Source of the DNA: Nocardiopsis halophila DSM 44494
GTDB lineage: Bacteria; Actinomycetota; Actinomycetes; Streptosporangiales; Streptosporangiaceae
Direction of reading: 5' to 3'
Length of the DNA stretch: 36,310 nucleotides
NCBI RefSeq assembly: GCF_000341245.1
Contig: NZ_ANAD01000061.1
Location: 20,500-56,809 of the forward strand
Below the pieces are notes generated by a model, which had not been told where the DNA came from, ran no database searches, and worked only from the letters and a program-made list of their open reading frames with translations. Positions 8,095 to 15,667 of the stretch are shown here, in pieces (the stretch's first letter is position 1; each line of letters begins with the position of its first letter). The position numbers and the translations under genes are program-made.

Positions 8095-9009
8095 ATGCTC
8101 ATCATCACCAACACCGCGGCGGGCAGCGCGGAGACCGACGTGCTCCGCGCGGCGGCGGCCGAGGAGCTCGACGGGGCCGAGGTCGTCTCCTGCTCGGACC
8201 CCCGCGGGCTGGAGGAGGCCCTGGAGGGCGGGCACGGCACCGTCGTGGCCGCCGGCGGCGACGGCAGCCTGCACGCGCTGGCCAACGCCCTGTACCGGCG
8301 CGGCGAACTCGCCTCCCGCACGGTCGGGCTCGTGCCCATGGGCACCGGCAACGACTTCGCCCGCACGCTCGGCCTGCCCTTGGAGGTGCCCGCGGCCGTG
8401 GCCGCCCTCGCCCGTGCGCGGCCCCGGCCCCTGGACCTCATCGTCGACGACACCGGCGAGGTCACCGTCAACGCGGTGCACCTGGGCGTGGGTGCGGACT
8501 CCACCCGGGAGGCGGCGCGCTGGAAGAGGCTGCTCGGGCCGCTGAGCTTCCCGGTGGGCGGCGCCATCGCCGGCGCGGCCGCCCGGGGGTACCGCCTGCG
8601 GATCGTGGCCGACGGAGCGGAGGTGGACGGCTCCGGCCACCGGCTGCTGATGGTCGGCCTGGCCAACGGGCGCTTCATCGGCGGGGGCGCGGGGCGCGTC
8701 TTTCCCGGCGCCGCGCCCGACAGCGGCGTGATGGACCTCGTGGTCTCCCGCTCCCGGGGCCTGGCCGGACGGGCGCTCCACGCCCTGCGGCTCCGCCGGG
8801 GGACCCACCCGACCGAGGCCGAGGTGCACCACCGGCCCGCCCGCACCGTCTCGGTCACCGCCCTGGGGGAACCCTGCTCGGCGAGCGCCGACGGGGAGGT
8901 CGCCGAGGGGGTCACGGCCCGCACCTGGCGCGTCCTCCCGGGCGCCTGGACCTTCCTCGTCCCCGAGGAGGACGACCGGGCCGATCCGGCAGCGCGCTCC
9001 GAGCGGTAG
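8095..9009 (+). CDS. Diacylglycerol kinase-family lipid kinase
   Basis: A 304-residue protein of the DAGK/YegS/sphingosine kinase-like family, which phosphorylates lipid hydroxyls with ATP. The nucleotide-binding GGDGS is at residues 54-58 and the family motif PMGTGNDFAR at 81-90. The C-terminal beta-sandwich region contains NAVHLGVGADS, LMVGLANGRFIGGG, PGAAPDSGVMDLVV and the ending SADGE. The N-terminus is short but normal (IITNTAAGS). A GGAG about seven bases upstream supports the ATG. The true lipid substrate cannot be read from sequence. It is convergent with the first GIDE-like gene across a hairpin. Confidence 0.9.
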   Translation: MLIITNTAAGSAETDVLRAAAAEELDGAEVVSCSDPRGLEEALEGGHGTVVAAGGDGSLHALANALYRRGELASRTVGLVPMGTGNDFARTLGLPLEVPAAVAALARARPRPLDLIVDDTGEVTVNAVHLGVGADSTREAARWKRLLGPLSFPVGGAIAGAAARGYRLRIVADGAEVDGSGHRLLMVGLANGRFIGGGAGRVFPGAAPDSGVMDLVVSRSRGLAGRALHALRLRRGTHPTEAEVHHRPARTVSVTALGEPCSASADGEVAEGVTARTWRVLPGAWTFLVPEEDDRADPAARSER

Positions 9010-9038
9010 GAGCGGTCGGAGCGGAGCGCGGGGCCCAG

Positions 9039-9060
9039 GGCCCGCACCTGGGTGCGGGCC
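9039..9060. terminator. Bidirectional hairpin between lipid kinase and GIDE-like gene
   Basis: GGCCCGCACC and its exact complement GGTGCGGGCC are separated by two bases, giving a compact stem-loop between convergent genes. Confidence 0.6.
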
Positions 9061-9078
9061 GCCCTCCGATCCGCGCCC

Positions 9079-9849
9079 TCAGACCACGCCGAGGACCATC
9101 AGCAGGCCCGCACAGGCCGAGGCCAGGGTCCCGCCGCCGAGGAGCAGGGCCTGGCGGCGGCTCCGCGCCGCCTCGGGGGCGCCGTCGGCCGAGCCCAGCC
9201 GCACGATGCGCACCCGGCCGTCCGGCGGCGCGGCGATCACCGGCCGCCCCTCGCGCAGCTCCACCCGGCCGCTCACCGCCACCGGGGCGCCGGGGGCCAG
9301 CAGCCACTCCCGGTACTCGAACTCGATGGTCTCGCCGCGGAAGAGCCCGGAGATGCGCCCCTTGACCCGGGGCAGCAGGTCGTCGGCGGGCGCCTTCACG
9401 CCCTTCTCGGGGCGCCCGACCACGCGCTGCAGGGCGAGCTCCACGCCCTCGACGGCGGCGTCGGCCGGATCCACCAGGACCGGCCCCGAGGTCCCCTCCT
9501 CGCCCGGGGCGACCAGGGCGAACGGCTCCTCGCTGGTGTAGTCGGCGATGGGGTCGGCGCGGCGCTCGCGCTCCCCGGTCCGCGCGTCGGCCTCCACCGA
9601 CCAGTAGTGCCGCAGCACCTCGTGCCCGTGCCAGACGCAGGCCAGCCGCGCCAGGGGCGACTCGTCCCGCCCGCCGGGGCCGGCCACCGCCGCCCCGGTG
9701 ACGGTCACGTCCTCGCCCCGCATCGCCGCCAGCGCGCGCGGGCGGACCCGCTCCAGGCCCCGCTGCTCCGCGTACCGGCGCAGGGCGCGCGCCGCGAGAA
9801 CGGCCAGAACCGCCGCGGCGGCGATGAGGACCGCACCGATCACCACCAT
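9079..9849 (-). CDS. GIDE-domain (BAM-module) membrane protein, copy 1
   Basis: A 256-residue protein with one N-terminal helix (VVIGAVLIAAAAVLAVLAARAL), a soluble domain and a C-terminal helix (LLLGGGTLASACAGLLMVLGVV). The soluble part contains RGEDVTVTG, CVWHGHEVLRHYW and the family block FEYREWLLAPGAPVAVSGRV, which fit the GIDE domain first named for the mitochondrial E3 ligase MULAN/GIDE. There is no RING domain, so ubiquitin ligase activity is not implied. The ATG at 9849 is preferred over an upstream in-frame start at 9951 because it places the helix at the N-terminus; a GGAGGA lies 13 bases upstream. A second copy lies at 12677-13444. Function unknown. Confidence 0.75.
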   Translation of the reverse strand: MVVIGAVLIAAAAVLAVLAARALRRYAEQRGLERVRPRALAAMRGEDVTVTGAAVAGPGGRDESPLARLACVWHGHEVLRHYWSVEADARTGERERRADPIADYTSEEPFALVAPGEEGTSGPVLVDPADAAVEGVELALQRVVGRPEKGVKAPADDLLPRVKGRISGLFRGETIEFEYREWLLAPGAPVAVSGRVELREGRPVIAAPPDGRVRIVRLGSADGAPEAARSRRQALLLGGGTLASACAGLLMVLGVV

Positions 9850-10011
9850 CGTCAGGTCCCCGTCCTCCGCTCGTATCCAGCTGCCGTGCCCCTCTTCTTT
9901 ACCAGCTCCGGGCGCATCCGGAGGCCCGGAGGCCGCTGTGGGGCGGGCCATAGCGGGCCCCGCGGCGGCGCGCCCGGGTCCGGCATGACCGGGGCACGCC
10001 TCCGCCGCCGC

Positions 10012-10017
10012 TACTCT
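10012..10017 (+). promoter_or_regulatory. Leaderless -10 element of the nitrobindin-like gene
   Basis: TACTCT ends eight bases before the ATG at 10026, with no Shine-Dalgarno. Confidence 0.4.
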
Positions 10018-10025
10018 CGGACATT

Positions 10026-10619
10026 ATGCAGCCGGATCTACACCCCGATCTCGAAAAGCTGTCCTTCCTGATCGGCCGCTGGGAGGGCGTGGGCGTCGCG
10101 GGCTACGAGGGCACCGAGGAGTTCCAGTTCGGCCAGCGGGTCGAGTTCTCCTACGAAGGCGGCCCCTTCCTGGCCTACAGCGCCCAGGCCTGGCGGATGA
10201 ACCCGGACGGCACGCTCGGCGAGTACGTCACCTCCGAGAGCGGCTACTGGCGGGCGCGCCCGCCGGGCACCGAGCGCCCCGAGGGCGCGGGGGAGGACGT
10301 GCCGCCCGTCCACGTCGAGGCGCTGATCGCGCACCCGGAGGGCTTCAACGAGGTCTACCTGGGCAACGTGTTCGCCAACCGGGTGGAGATGTCCACCGAC
10401 GCCGTGCTGCGCACCGAGACCGGCCTGGAGGTCACCGCGGGGCACCGCCTGTACGGGCTGTTCGGCGAGGACCGGGAGATCCTGGGCTACGCCTGGGACA
10501 TGGCCGCGCAGGGGCACGAGCTGCGCTCGTACATGTCGGCCCAGCTCCGGCGGACGGGTGCGGACGGGAAGGACGGGAAGACCGCGCAGAGCGCCGACGG
10601 CGGCGCTCAGGAGGCATGA
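10026..10619 (+). CDS. Nitrobindin-like / FABP-family beta-barrel protein (UPF0678)
   Basis: A 197-residue protein of the nitrobindin family, ten-stranded beta-barrels related to fatty-acid-binding proteins. Signatures are LIGRWEGVGVAGY (15-27) and a C-terminal strand WDMAAQGHELRSYMSAQLRR (158-177). In heme-binding nitrobindins a histidine occupies the position aligned with Tyr169, as in the HLxAxL pattern; here it is Tyr, so ordinary ferric heme binding may be lost or changed. I recall that some actinobacterial members are annotated as ferric nitrobindin-like for this reason. A low-complexity insertion (about 79-95) and a Gly/Asp-rich tail are extra. It sits next to a Fur-family regulator. 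Confidence 0.85.
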   Translation: MQPDLHPDLEKLSFLIGRWEGVGVAGYEGTEEFQFGQRVEFSYEGGPFLAYSAQAWRMNPDGTLGEYVTSESGYWRARPPGTERPEGAGEDVPPVHVEALIAHPEGFNEVYLGNVFANRVEMSTDAVLRTETGLEVTAGHRLYGLFGEDREILGYAWDMAAQGHELRSYMSAQLRRTGADGKDGKTAQSADGGAQEA

Positions 10620-10621
10620 GA

Positions 10622-10689
10622 AGGCCCCCGGGGTTCCTCCGCCTGGGGCGGCGGGGCCGGCTGGACAAAGTCCGGCCTCCCGGGGGCCT
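10622..10689. terminator. Long stem-loop downstream of the nitrobindin gene
   Basis: AGGCCCCCGGG (10622-10632) pairs perfectly with CCCGGGGGCCT (10679-10689). The 46-base loop can form an inner hairpin (GGAC-AAA-GTCC flanked by GGCC/GGCC). It follows the nitrobindin stop directly and could also end a minus-strand transcript coming from 10810. Confidence 0.6.
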
Positions 10690-10739
10690 CGGTGTCCGCT
10701 GTGGATTCGCCGGGGCGATCCGTCGTGGAACGACTCGCC

Positions 10740-10778
10740 CTAGCGGGCGGCCACCTCGCAAGTCCTCAAAGAAACCAC
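10740..10778 (-). CDS. Candidate 12-residue small ORF (or small RNA)
   Basis: In the 331-base gap before fur the minus strand has a strong Shine-Dalgarno, AAAGGAGG (10796-10789), ten bases before a GTG that opens a 12-codon ORF, MVSLRTCEVAAR, ended by TAG. Upstream is a promoter-like TTGCCC-N18-TAGTGT; downstream is the hairpin at 10622-10689. No larger minus-strand gene follows, so this would be an independent transcript of roughly 180 bases. The segment 10761-10800 is much less GC-rich than its surroundings. I do not recognise the peptide. The Shine-Dalgarno may instead serve another frame (GTG at 10791, seven codons) or be an antisense RNA. Confidence 0.4.
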   Translation of the reverse strand: MVSLRTCEVAAR

Positions 10779-10810
10779 TCCAGGACCACCTCCTTTCTTG
10801 CGTGGGACCG

Positions 10811-10840
10811 ACACTACGTCCGGGGTTCTCGGCGGGGCAA
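10811..10840 (-). promoter_or_regulatory. Promoter candidate for the small minus-strand transcript
   Basis: On the minus strand TTGCCC (10840-10835), an 18-base spacer and TAGTGT (10816-10811) form a housekeeping-type promoter. The expected start near 10804 leaves only a few bases before the Shine-Dalgarno. Confidence 0.4.
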
Positions 10841-10937
10841 AGGGTTTTTCTCCGGCCCCTCCCCGGTCGCGTCCGGCCCCTCGCCCGCCCCCTCGACCGG
10901 CGTCCCGCGCGCCGCTCCGGAGGTGCCGGGGGCGCCG

Positions 10938-10943
10938 TAGACT
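10938..10943 (+). promoter_or_regulatory. Leaderless -10 element of the fur-family gene
   Basis: TAGACT ends seven bases before the ATG at 10951; no Shine-Dalgarno is present. Confidence 0.5.
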
Positions 10944-10950
10944 CGGTGAC

Positions 10951-11388
10951 ATGTCCCACCGCACCTGGCGGGAAGAGCTCCGCTCCCGCGGCTACCGCGT
11001 CACGCCCCAGCGGCAGCTGGTGCTCCAGGCGGTGCGCGAGTTGGAGCACGCCACCCCCGAGGCCATCGGCAACCGCGTGCGCGAGACCGCCGAAGGGCTG
11101 AACACCTCGACCGTCTACCGCACCCTGGACCTGCTGGAGCGGGTCGGCCTGGTCACCCATACCCACCTGGGCCACGGCGCGCCGTCCTACCACCTCACCG
11201 AGGACGCCGACCACCTGCACATGGTGTGCCGGGGCTGCGGCACCGCCTCCGACGCGCCGCTGGAGCTGGCGGACGGGCTGGTGCGCGGCCTGGCCGAGCG
11301 CAGCGGCTTCCGGGCCGACGCCCGGCACCTGACCGTCTACGGGCTGTGCCGCGGGTGCGCGGACGCCGGTCCGGACGCGAACGCATAG
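10951..11388 (+). CDS. Fur-family metalloregulator
   Basis: A 145-residue regulator with an N-terminal winged helix (RVTPQRQLVLQAV, then NTSTVYRTLDLLERVGLV at 51-68) and a C-terminal dimerisation domain. Metal ligand candidates are H88/H90 in DADHLHMVCRGCG, the structural zinc pair C93-C96 and a second pair C133-C136 (CRGC). Both CxxC pairs are kept, so a structural zinc site is expected. Whether it senses iron, zinc, manganese or peroxide cannot be told from sequence. It lies between nitrobindin and ygfZ; association with an iron-sulfur maintenance gene hints at an iron or redox role. The alternative upstream start is rejected in favour of the leaderless ATG. Confidence 0.93.
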   Translation: MSHRTWREELRSRGYRVTPQRQLVLQAVRELEHATPEAIGNRVRETAEGLNTSTVYRTLDLLERVGLVTHTHLGHGAPSYHLTEDADHLHMVCRGCGTASDAPLELADGLVRGLAERSGFRADARHLTVYGLCRGCADAGPDANA

Positions 11389-11391
11389 GCT
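11386..11391 (+). promoter_or_regulatory. Leaderless -10 element of ygfZ
   Basis: TAGGCT begins with the TAG stop of the fur-family gene and ends seven bases before the ygfZ ATG at 11399. Confidence 0.5.
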
Positions 11392-11398
11392 CGGGGAC

Positions 11399-12439
11399 AT
11401 GAGCTCTCCGCTGCTGGCCCGCCCCGGGGCGGTCCCCGCCGAAGCACCCGACGCCGACGTCGCCGCGCACTACGGCGAACCCGTGCAGGAAGGCCGCGCC
11501 ATGGAGCGCGCGGCGGCCTGGACCGACCGCTCCGACCGGGGCGTGGTGCGGGTGTCGGGGGCCGACCGCCTCACCCTGCTGCACAGCCTCACCAGCCAGG
11601 CGATGGAGGGCATGGCCCCGGGAACGGCCTCCGAGGCGCTGCTGATGGACGCCAACGGCCGGATCCGGCACCACATGGCGGTGCTGGAGGACGGCGCGGC
11701 GGTGTGGCTGCACACCGAGCCCGGCCAGGCCGCCGAGCTGGCCGCCTTCCTGGACCGGATGCGCTTCATGATGCGGGTGGAGGTCGAGGACCTGACCGGC
11801 GAGCGGGCCGTACTCACCGTGACCGGCCCGGACCGGGACGCCGCCCTGGCCGCCGCCGGGGAGGCGGCGCCCGAGGCGTTCGCCGAGGCCCCGGTGCGCC
11901 GCGCCGACGAGGAGACCGACCTGCTGCTGCCGCGCCCGGCGCTGTCGGCGGCCGCGCGCGCCCTCACCGGCGGCGGGGCCCGCGCCGCCGGGATGTGGGC
12001 CTATGAGGCCGCCCGCATCGCCGCCCACCGCCCGCGCCAGGGGCTGGACACCGACGAGCGCACGATCCCGCACGAGGCCGGATGGGTGGGCACCGCCGTC
12101 CACCTGGAGAAGGGCTGCTACCCGGGGCAGGAGACGGTCGCCCGGGTGCACAACCTGGGGCGCCCCCCGCGCCGGCTGGTGATGCTGCACCTGGACGGCA
12201 CCGCCGAGCGGCTGCCGGCCCGCGGCGCCGCGATCGAGCTGGACGGGCGCGCGGTCGGGGCCGTCGGGTCCTCCGCCCGCCACCACGAGCTGGGGCCCGT
12301 CGCGCTGGGCCTGGTCAAGCGCAACGTCCCGGTGGACGCCGAGTTCACCGTGGACGGCATCGCCGCGGGCCAGGAGGTCGTCGTGCCCCCGGACACCGGC
12401 GCCAACGCCGACATCAGGCTCCGCCGCTCCCCCCGCTGA
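11399..12439 (+). CDS. ygfZ: Folate-binding YgfZ/GcvT-like protein (iron-sulfur cluster maintenance)
   Basis: A 346-residue GcvT-fold protein. The family signature KGCYPGQE is at 238-245, with Cys240 the conserved reactive residue, and the GcvT-like N-terminal half shows RVSGADRLTLLHSLTSQ (51-67) and LLMDANGRI (81-89). YgfZ proteins use tetrahydrofolate and help the assembly or repair of certain iron-sulfur enzymes. The ATG at 11399 follows a leaderless-type TAGGCT. It is separated by 10 bases from the fur-family gene and ends 238 bases before the second GIDE-like gene. Confidence 0.93.
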   Translation: MSSPLLARPGAVPAEAPDADVAAHYGEPVQEGRAMERAAAWTDRSDRGVVRVSGADRLTLLHSLTSQAMEGMAPGTASEALLMDANGRIRHHMAVLEDGAAVWLHTEPGQAAELAAFLDRMRFMMRVEVEDLTGERAVLTVTGPDRDAALAAAGEAAPEAFAEAPVRRADEETDLLLPRPALSAAARALTGGGARAAGMWAYEAARIAAHRPRQGLDTDERTIPHEAGWVGTAVHLEKGCYPGQETVARVHNLGRPPRRLVMLHLDGTAERLPARGAAIELDGRAVGAVGSSARHHELGPVALGLVKRNVPVDAEFTVDGIAAGQEVVVPPDTGANADIRLRRSPR

Positions 12440-12587
12440 GGCCCCGCCGAGCCCCACCGGGTCCCGGCCGGGGGCCGCCGCGGGCGGACCGGTGAACGAA
12501 TCCGCGGGGGGACGCACCGCGCGGCGCGCGAACGGCCTCACTTTTTTCCCTCCAGGCGTCTTAGCGAAACCTGAACACCGCGGGTCA

Positions 12588-12615
12588 TTGCCCCGTCACC
12601 TGTCGCGGGTATACG
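12588..12615 (+). promoter_or_regulatory. Promoter candidate for GIDE-like copy 2
   Basis: TTGCCC (12588-12593), a 16-base spacer and TATACG (12610-12615) lie in the gap after ygfZ, about 60 bases before the GTG start, allowing a short leader with a Shine-Dalgarno. Confidence 0.45.
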
Positions 12616-12676
12616 CATGGGAGCGGGCCCGCCATCGCCGACGGGCCATGACCTGCACAGGCCCACGGAGGCAACG

Positions 12677-13444
12677 GTGGACGGAATCGCGGCGACCCTG
12701 CACCTGATCGCTCTGGCCCTGATCGGCCTGGGCGCCTTTCTGCTGCTGCGGGCGCTCAAGGCCAGACGCCACCGCCTCCGGCTGCAGAACACGCCGTTCC
12801 TGACCACACAGGAGCTCAGGGAGCTGACCGACCTGCCGCCCGCGGCGGAGGTGAGCGCCACCGCCGAGCCCGGCCCGGACGGGCCGCTGAGGGCGCCCTA
12901 CTCCGGGACGCCCTGCGTGTGGTACCGGATCGAGGCGGTGCACCACCACTACCGCTCGAGTGCCGGGGACCGCCTCCAGCCCGACCGGCTGCTGCTGGAG
13001 GAGTCCGACGCGGCGTTCCGCCTCCGCGACGGCCGCGGCACCCTGCACTGCGTTCCGGCCGGCGCCGACATCGAAGGGGCCGAGCCGCACTACGACCGGT
13101 TCGTGCCCTCCGCGGCGGTGTCCGGGCGCGAGGAGGTGCCCACCCGTCCGCCCGCGCCGACGGCGACGCTGAGCGCCGCCGCCCCGAGCGGCCTCACCCC
13201 GGGGGTGGCCTACCGGGAGTGGGCGGTGCTGCCCGGCCAGACCCTGTTCGTGCGCGGGGCGCCGGTCCGCGGCGCGGACGGCGGGGTGCACCTGGCGTCC
13301 ACCCCGCAGACCCCGCTCACCCTGTCCGCCCGCACCCACCGCGAGCTGCTGCGCGCCGACCGCGGACGGGAGGCGCTGGGCTACACCGTCCTGCCGGCCG
13401 CCGTCGCCCTGCTGGCCGGGCTGGTCCTGCTGCTGGAGGTCTGA
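12677..13444 (+). CDS. GIDE-domain (BAM-module) membrane protein, copy 2
   Basis: A 255-residue protein with an N-terminal helix (LHLIALALIGLGAFLLLRAL, about 8-27), a soluble domain, and a C-terminal helix (LPAAVALLAGLVLLLEV). The core has GTPCVWYRIEAVHHHY and VAYREWAVLPGQTLFVRG, matching the CVW and YREW blocks of copy 1 at 9079-9849. There is no RING domain. The GTG at 12677 is chosen since GGAGG lies five bases upstream and the helix then begins at once; an ATG at 12617 would add 20 residues without support. Function unknown. The two copies flank nitrobindin, fur and ygfZ. Confidence 0.75.
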   Translation: MDGIAATLHLIALALIGLGAFLLLRALKARRHRLRLQNTPFLTTQELRELTDLPPAAEVSATAEPGPDGPLRAPYSGTPCVWYRIEAVHHHYRSSAGDRLQPDRLLLEESDAAFRLRDGRGTLHCVPAGADIEGAEPHYDRFVPSAAVSGREEVPTRPPAPTATLSAAAPSGLTPGVAYREWAVLPGQTLFVRGAPVRGADGGVHLASTPQTPLTLSARTHRELLRADRGREALGYTVLPAAVALLAGLVLLLEV

Positions 13445-13504
13445 GGGGCCCGGAGCCGGCGCGGGGGGGCGGCACGACGGCGGGCGCGGGAGCGCCGCGG
13501 CGGC

Positions 13505-14221
13505 TCACCCCAGGGCGGCCGCCAGGCGCTCCTCGTGCAGGCGCTCGCCCCAGGCCGGCGGCAGCGGGGCGAGCTCGCCGCCCACCCGCCAGCTCAGCAG
13601 CATGTCGGCCAGGGCGGGGTTGCGCGGCAGGGCGGGGCCGTGCAGGTAGGTGCCGACCACCTGCCCCTGGACGGCGCCCTCGGTGCCGTCGCCGTTGCCG
13701 ATCCCGGTCGCGGTCGTCGACAGGGGCCGCGCCGAGGGGCCCACCGCGGTGCGGCCCTGGTGGTTCTCGAATCCGGTGATCCGCCCCGCGCCCAGCGCCG
13801 GGTCCACGTCGGCGACGATCTCCCCGACCGCGCGGGTCTGCCCCCGTCCGCTGCGCACGTCGAGGATGCCCACCCCCGCCAGCGGGTTGTCGTCGTCGTC
13901 GCCGAAGCTCTCGCCGACGATCTGGTAGCCCGCGCATACCGCGAGCACCGCGGCGCCGGCCTCCGCGGCCCGCTTCAGGCCGCCGTCGGCGCGCAGCCGC
14001 TGGGCCGCCAGGATCTGCGGCCGGTCCTCGCCGCCGCCGAGCAGGTACACGTCGCCCTGCTCGGGCACCGGGTCGCTGGAGAGCACGTGCACCGTCTCGG
14101 TGGGGATGCCCCGCAGCTCGGCGCGGCGCTTGAGGACCAGCACGTTGCCCTGGTCCCCGTAGGTGCTGAGCAGGTCCGGGTAGATCCAGACGATGCGCAG
14201 GGCGCTGCTCGTGTCGGTCAT
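13505..14221 (-). CDS. gatD: Lipid II isoglutaminyl synthase, glutamine amidotransferase subunit GatD
   Basis: A 238-residue CobB/CobQ-like class I glutamine amidotransferase that makes ammonia for MurT, which amidates the D-glutamate of the lipid II stem peptide. Nucleophile Cys96 lies in VLAVCAGYQIVG. The N-terminal WIYPDLLSTYGDQGNVLVL is characteristic of GatD, and the histidine of GTYLHGP serves the catalytic site. The ATG at 14221 has GAGGA nine bases upstream; the GTG at 14227 would leave only three bases. It follows murT by 25 bases in one operon. Confidence 0.94.
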   Translation of the reverse strand: MTDTSSALRIVWIYPDLLSTYGDQGNVLVLKRRAELRGIPTETVHVLSSDPVPEQGDVYLLGGGEDRPQILAAQRLRADGGLKRAAEAGAAVLAVCAGYQIVGESFGDDDDNPLAGVGILDVRSGRGQTRAVGEIVADVDPALGAGRITGFENHQGRTAVGPSARPLSTTATGIGNGDGTEGAVQGQVVGTYLHGPALPRNPALADMLLSWRVGGELAPLPPAWGERLHEERLAAALG

Positions 14222-14246
14222 GGTCACCTGTCCTCGTCGCGGGGGC

Positions 14247-15503
14247 CTACTGGACGCGGCCGTAGGCCGCGCGGATCTGCTGGAAGGCCGTGTAGTTGGC
14301 GATGACGTCGACCTTGGCCAGGTCGGGGCGCTCGCCCTTGAGGCGGGCGACCACGTCGTCCACCCGGTCGGCCACCTCGAAGGGCACCCCGTCGGTCTCC
14401 AGCCGGAGCGCCAGGTCGGTGCGGCGCTCGCCGAGCACGAACACCCGCCTCTCGCGCAGCACCGTGTAGTCCACGTCCCACAGCCAGGAGGTGTCCTTGC
14501 CGTCGGGCACCTGGGCGTTGACCGACAGCAGCACCGGCACGTCGGGCGGGCCCAGTACGGCGAACGACTCGAGCCACCCGGCCGGGTTCTTGGCCAGCAG
14601 CAGGCGCACCTCGGTGCCGTGGGTGACCACCGAGGTGTAGCGCCCGGCGACCGAGCGGATCTCCCTCAGGCGGGGCAGCGACTGCTTGGGGTGGATGCCG
14701 TAGGCGGCCCCGACCGCCATGGCGATGGCCGCGTTGGAGCGGTTGGCATCGCCCGGCAGGTTCAGCTCCATCCGGAAGCGCACCCCGTTGGGGTCGACCA
14801 CCACGTCGTCGTCGTTGTCCACCGCCCAGCCGGTGTCGGGGCGGGCCAGGCCGCACTCGGGGCACTCCCAGTGCGGGTCGGGGTCGCGCTTGAGGTGGCC
14901 GCCGCACTCGGGGCAGCACCAGGAGTCCTCCTTCCAGCGCTGCCCGGCCGAGACCCAGGTGGCGTGCCGCGCGCCCAGGCCCGCCCAGGCGACCAGCGGG
15001 TCGTCGGCATTGGCCACCACGTGGGTCTCGCTGGAGCGCAGGGCGTCCCGCCACTTCTTGGCCAGCAGGTTGATCTCCGAGGCCCGGTCCATCTGGTCCC
15101 GGCTGAGGTTCATCAGCACGGTGACCGCCGGGTTGGTGGCATTGATCACCTGGGGGAGGTACTTCTCGTCGACCTCCAGCACGCCGTTGCGCGCGTCGGG
15201 CTCCTTCGCCAGGGCGGTGATGTGCCCGGTGGGCATGTTGGCGCCCTGCTCGTTGGTGGCGATGGGACCGAGCTCGCGCAGCGCGGCGGCGATCAGCCGC
15301 GTGGTGGTGGTCTTGCCGTTGGTCGCGCTGACCAGCGTCAGCCTCCGCCCCCGGGCGAGCTTGCCGAGCAGATCGGGCTCGACCTTGAGCGCGACGCGCC
15401 CTCCGATGACCGAGCCGTCGCCGCGGCCGGTGGCCCGGGACAGCGACGCCGCGCTTTTGCCCAGGACGGACGCGAGCTGGGCACGCAAGGGAAGTTCGCT
15501 CAT
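14247..15503 (-). CDS. murT: Lipid II isoglutaminyl synthase, Mur ligase-like subunit MurT
   Basis: A 418-residue Mur-ligase homologue that activates the lipid II D-glutamate carboxylate with ATP and uses ammonia from GatD, giving D-isoglutamine in peptidoglycan. The P-loop is SATNGKTTTT (59-68). A zinc-ribbon insertion typical of MurT is visible: CCPEC at 196-200 and CPEC at 214-217. The C-terminal DUF1727 domain follows, containing VLLSVNAQVPDGKDTSWLWDVDY. The frame is open far upstream, so the start is chosen at the ATG where family homology begins, MSELPLRAQLA. Likely promoter within the 164-base gap upstream, but not clear. Confidence 0.95.
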   Translation of the reverse strand: MSELPLRAQLASVLGKSAASLSRATGRGDGSVIGGRVALKVEPDLLGKLARGRRLTLVSATNGKTTTTRLIAAALRELGPIATNEQGANMPTGHITALAKEPDARNGVLEVDEKYLPQVINATNPAVTVLMNLSRDQMDRASEINLLAKKWRDALRSSETHVVANADDPLVAWAGLGARHATWVSAGQRWKEDSWCCPECGGHLKRDPDPHWECPECGLARPDTGWAVDNDDDVVVDPNGVRFRMELNLPGDANRSNAAIAMAVGAAYGIHPKQSLPRLREIRSVAGRYTSVVTHGTEVRLLLAKNPAGWLESFAVLGPPDVPVLLSVNAQVPDGKDTSWLWDVDYTVLRERRVFVLGERRTDLALRLETDGVPFEVADRVDDVVARLKGERPDLAKVDVIANYTAFQQIRAAYGRVQ

Positions 15504-15667
15504 GATCCCCACTAGGTTTCCGCTGGGAGCACGGCCCGGGCCGCCGGACGCACCGGCGGCCGCGGGCCTCGGTATCCAAGAGTATTGCCCGCGGCCCTCT
15601 GCGTGCTCCACCGGAGTCGGCGCGCTGGCCCCGTGCGGGGGCCGGGCCGCCGCCGGGACGTGCTCCT

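Noticed and set aside
11195-12541. Minus-strand GTG at 12541 with GGAGGG six bases upstream, opening a 448-codon ORF antisense to ygfZ
   Set aside because: The signal is good but the product is a low-complexity antisense translation. The T-run on the plus strand here may instead belong to ygfZ termination, though no clean stem precedes it.
14193-15515. Long plus-strand ORF of 440 codons opposite gatD/murT
   Set aside because: Its translation is His/Gly/Gln/Arg-rich, as expected for the antisense of high-GC genes; murT on the other strand has clear motifs.
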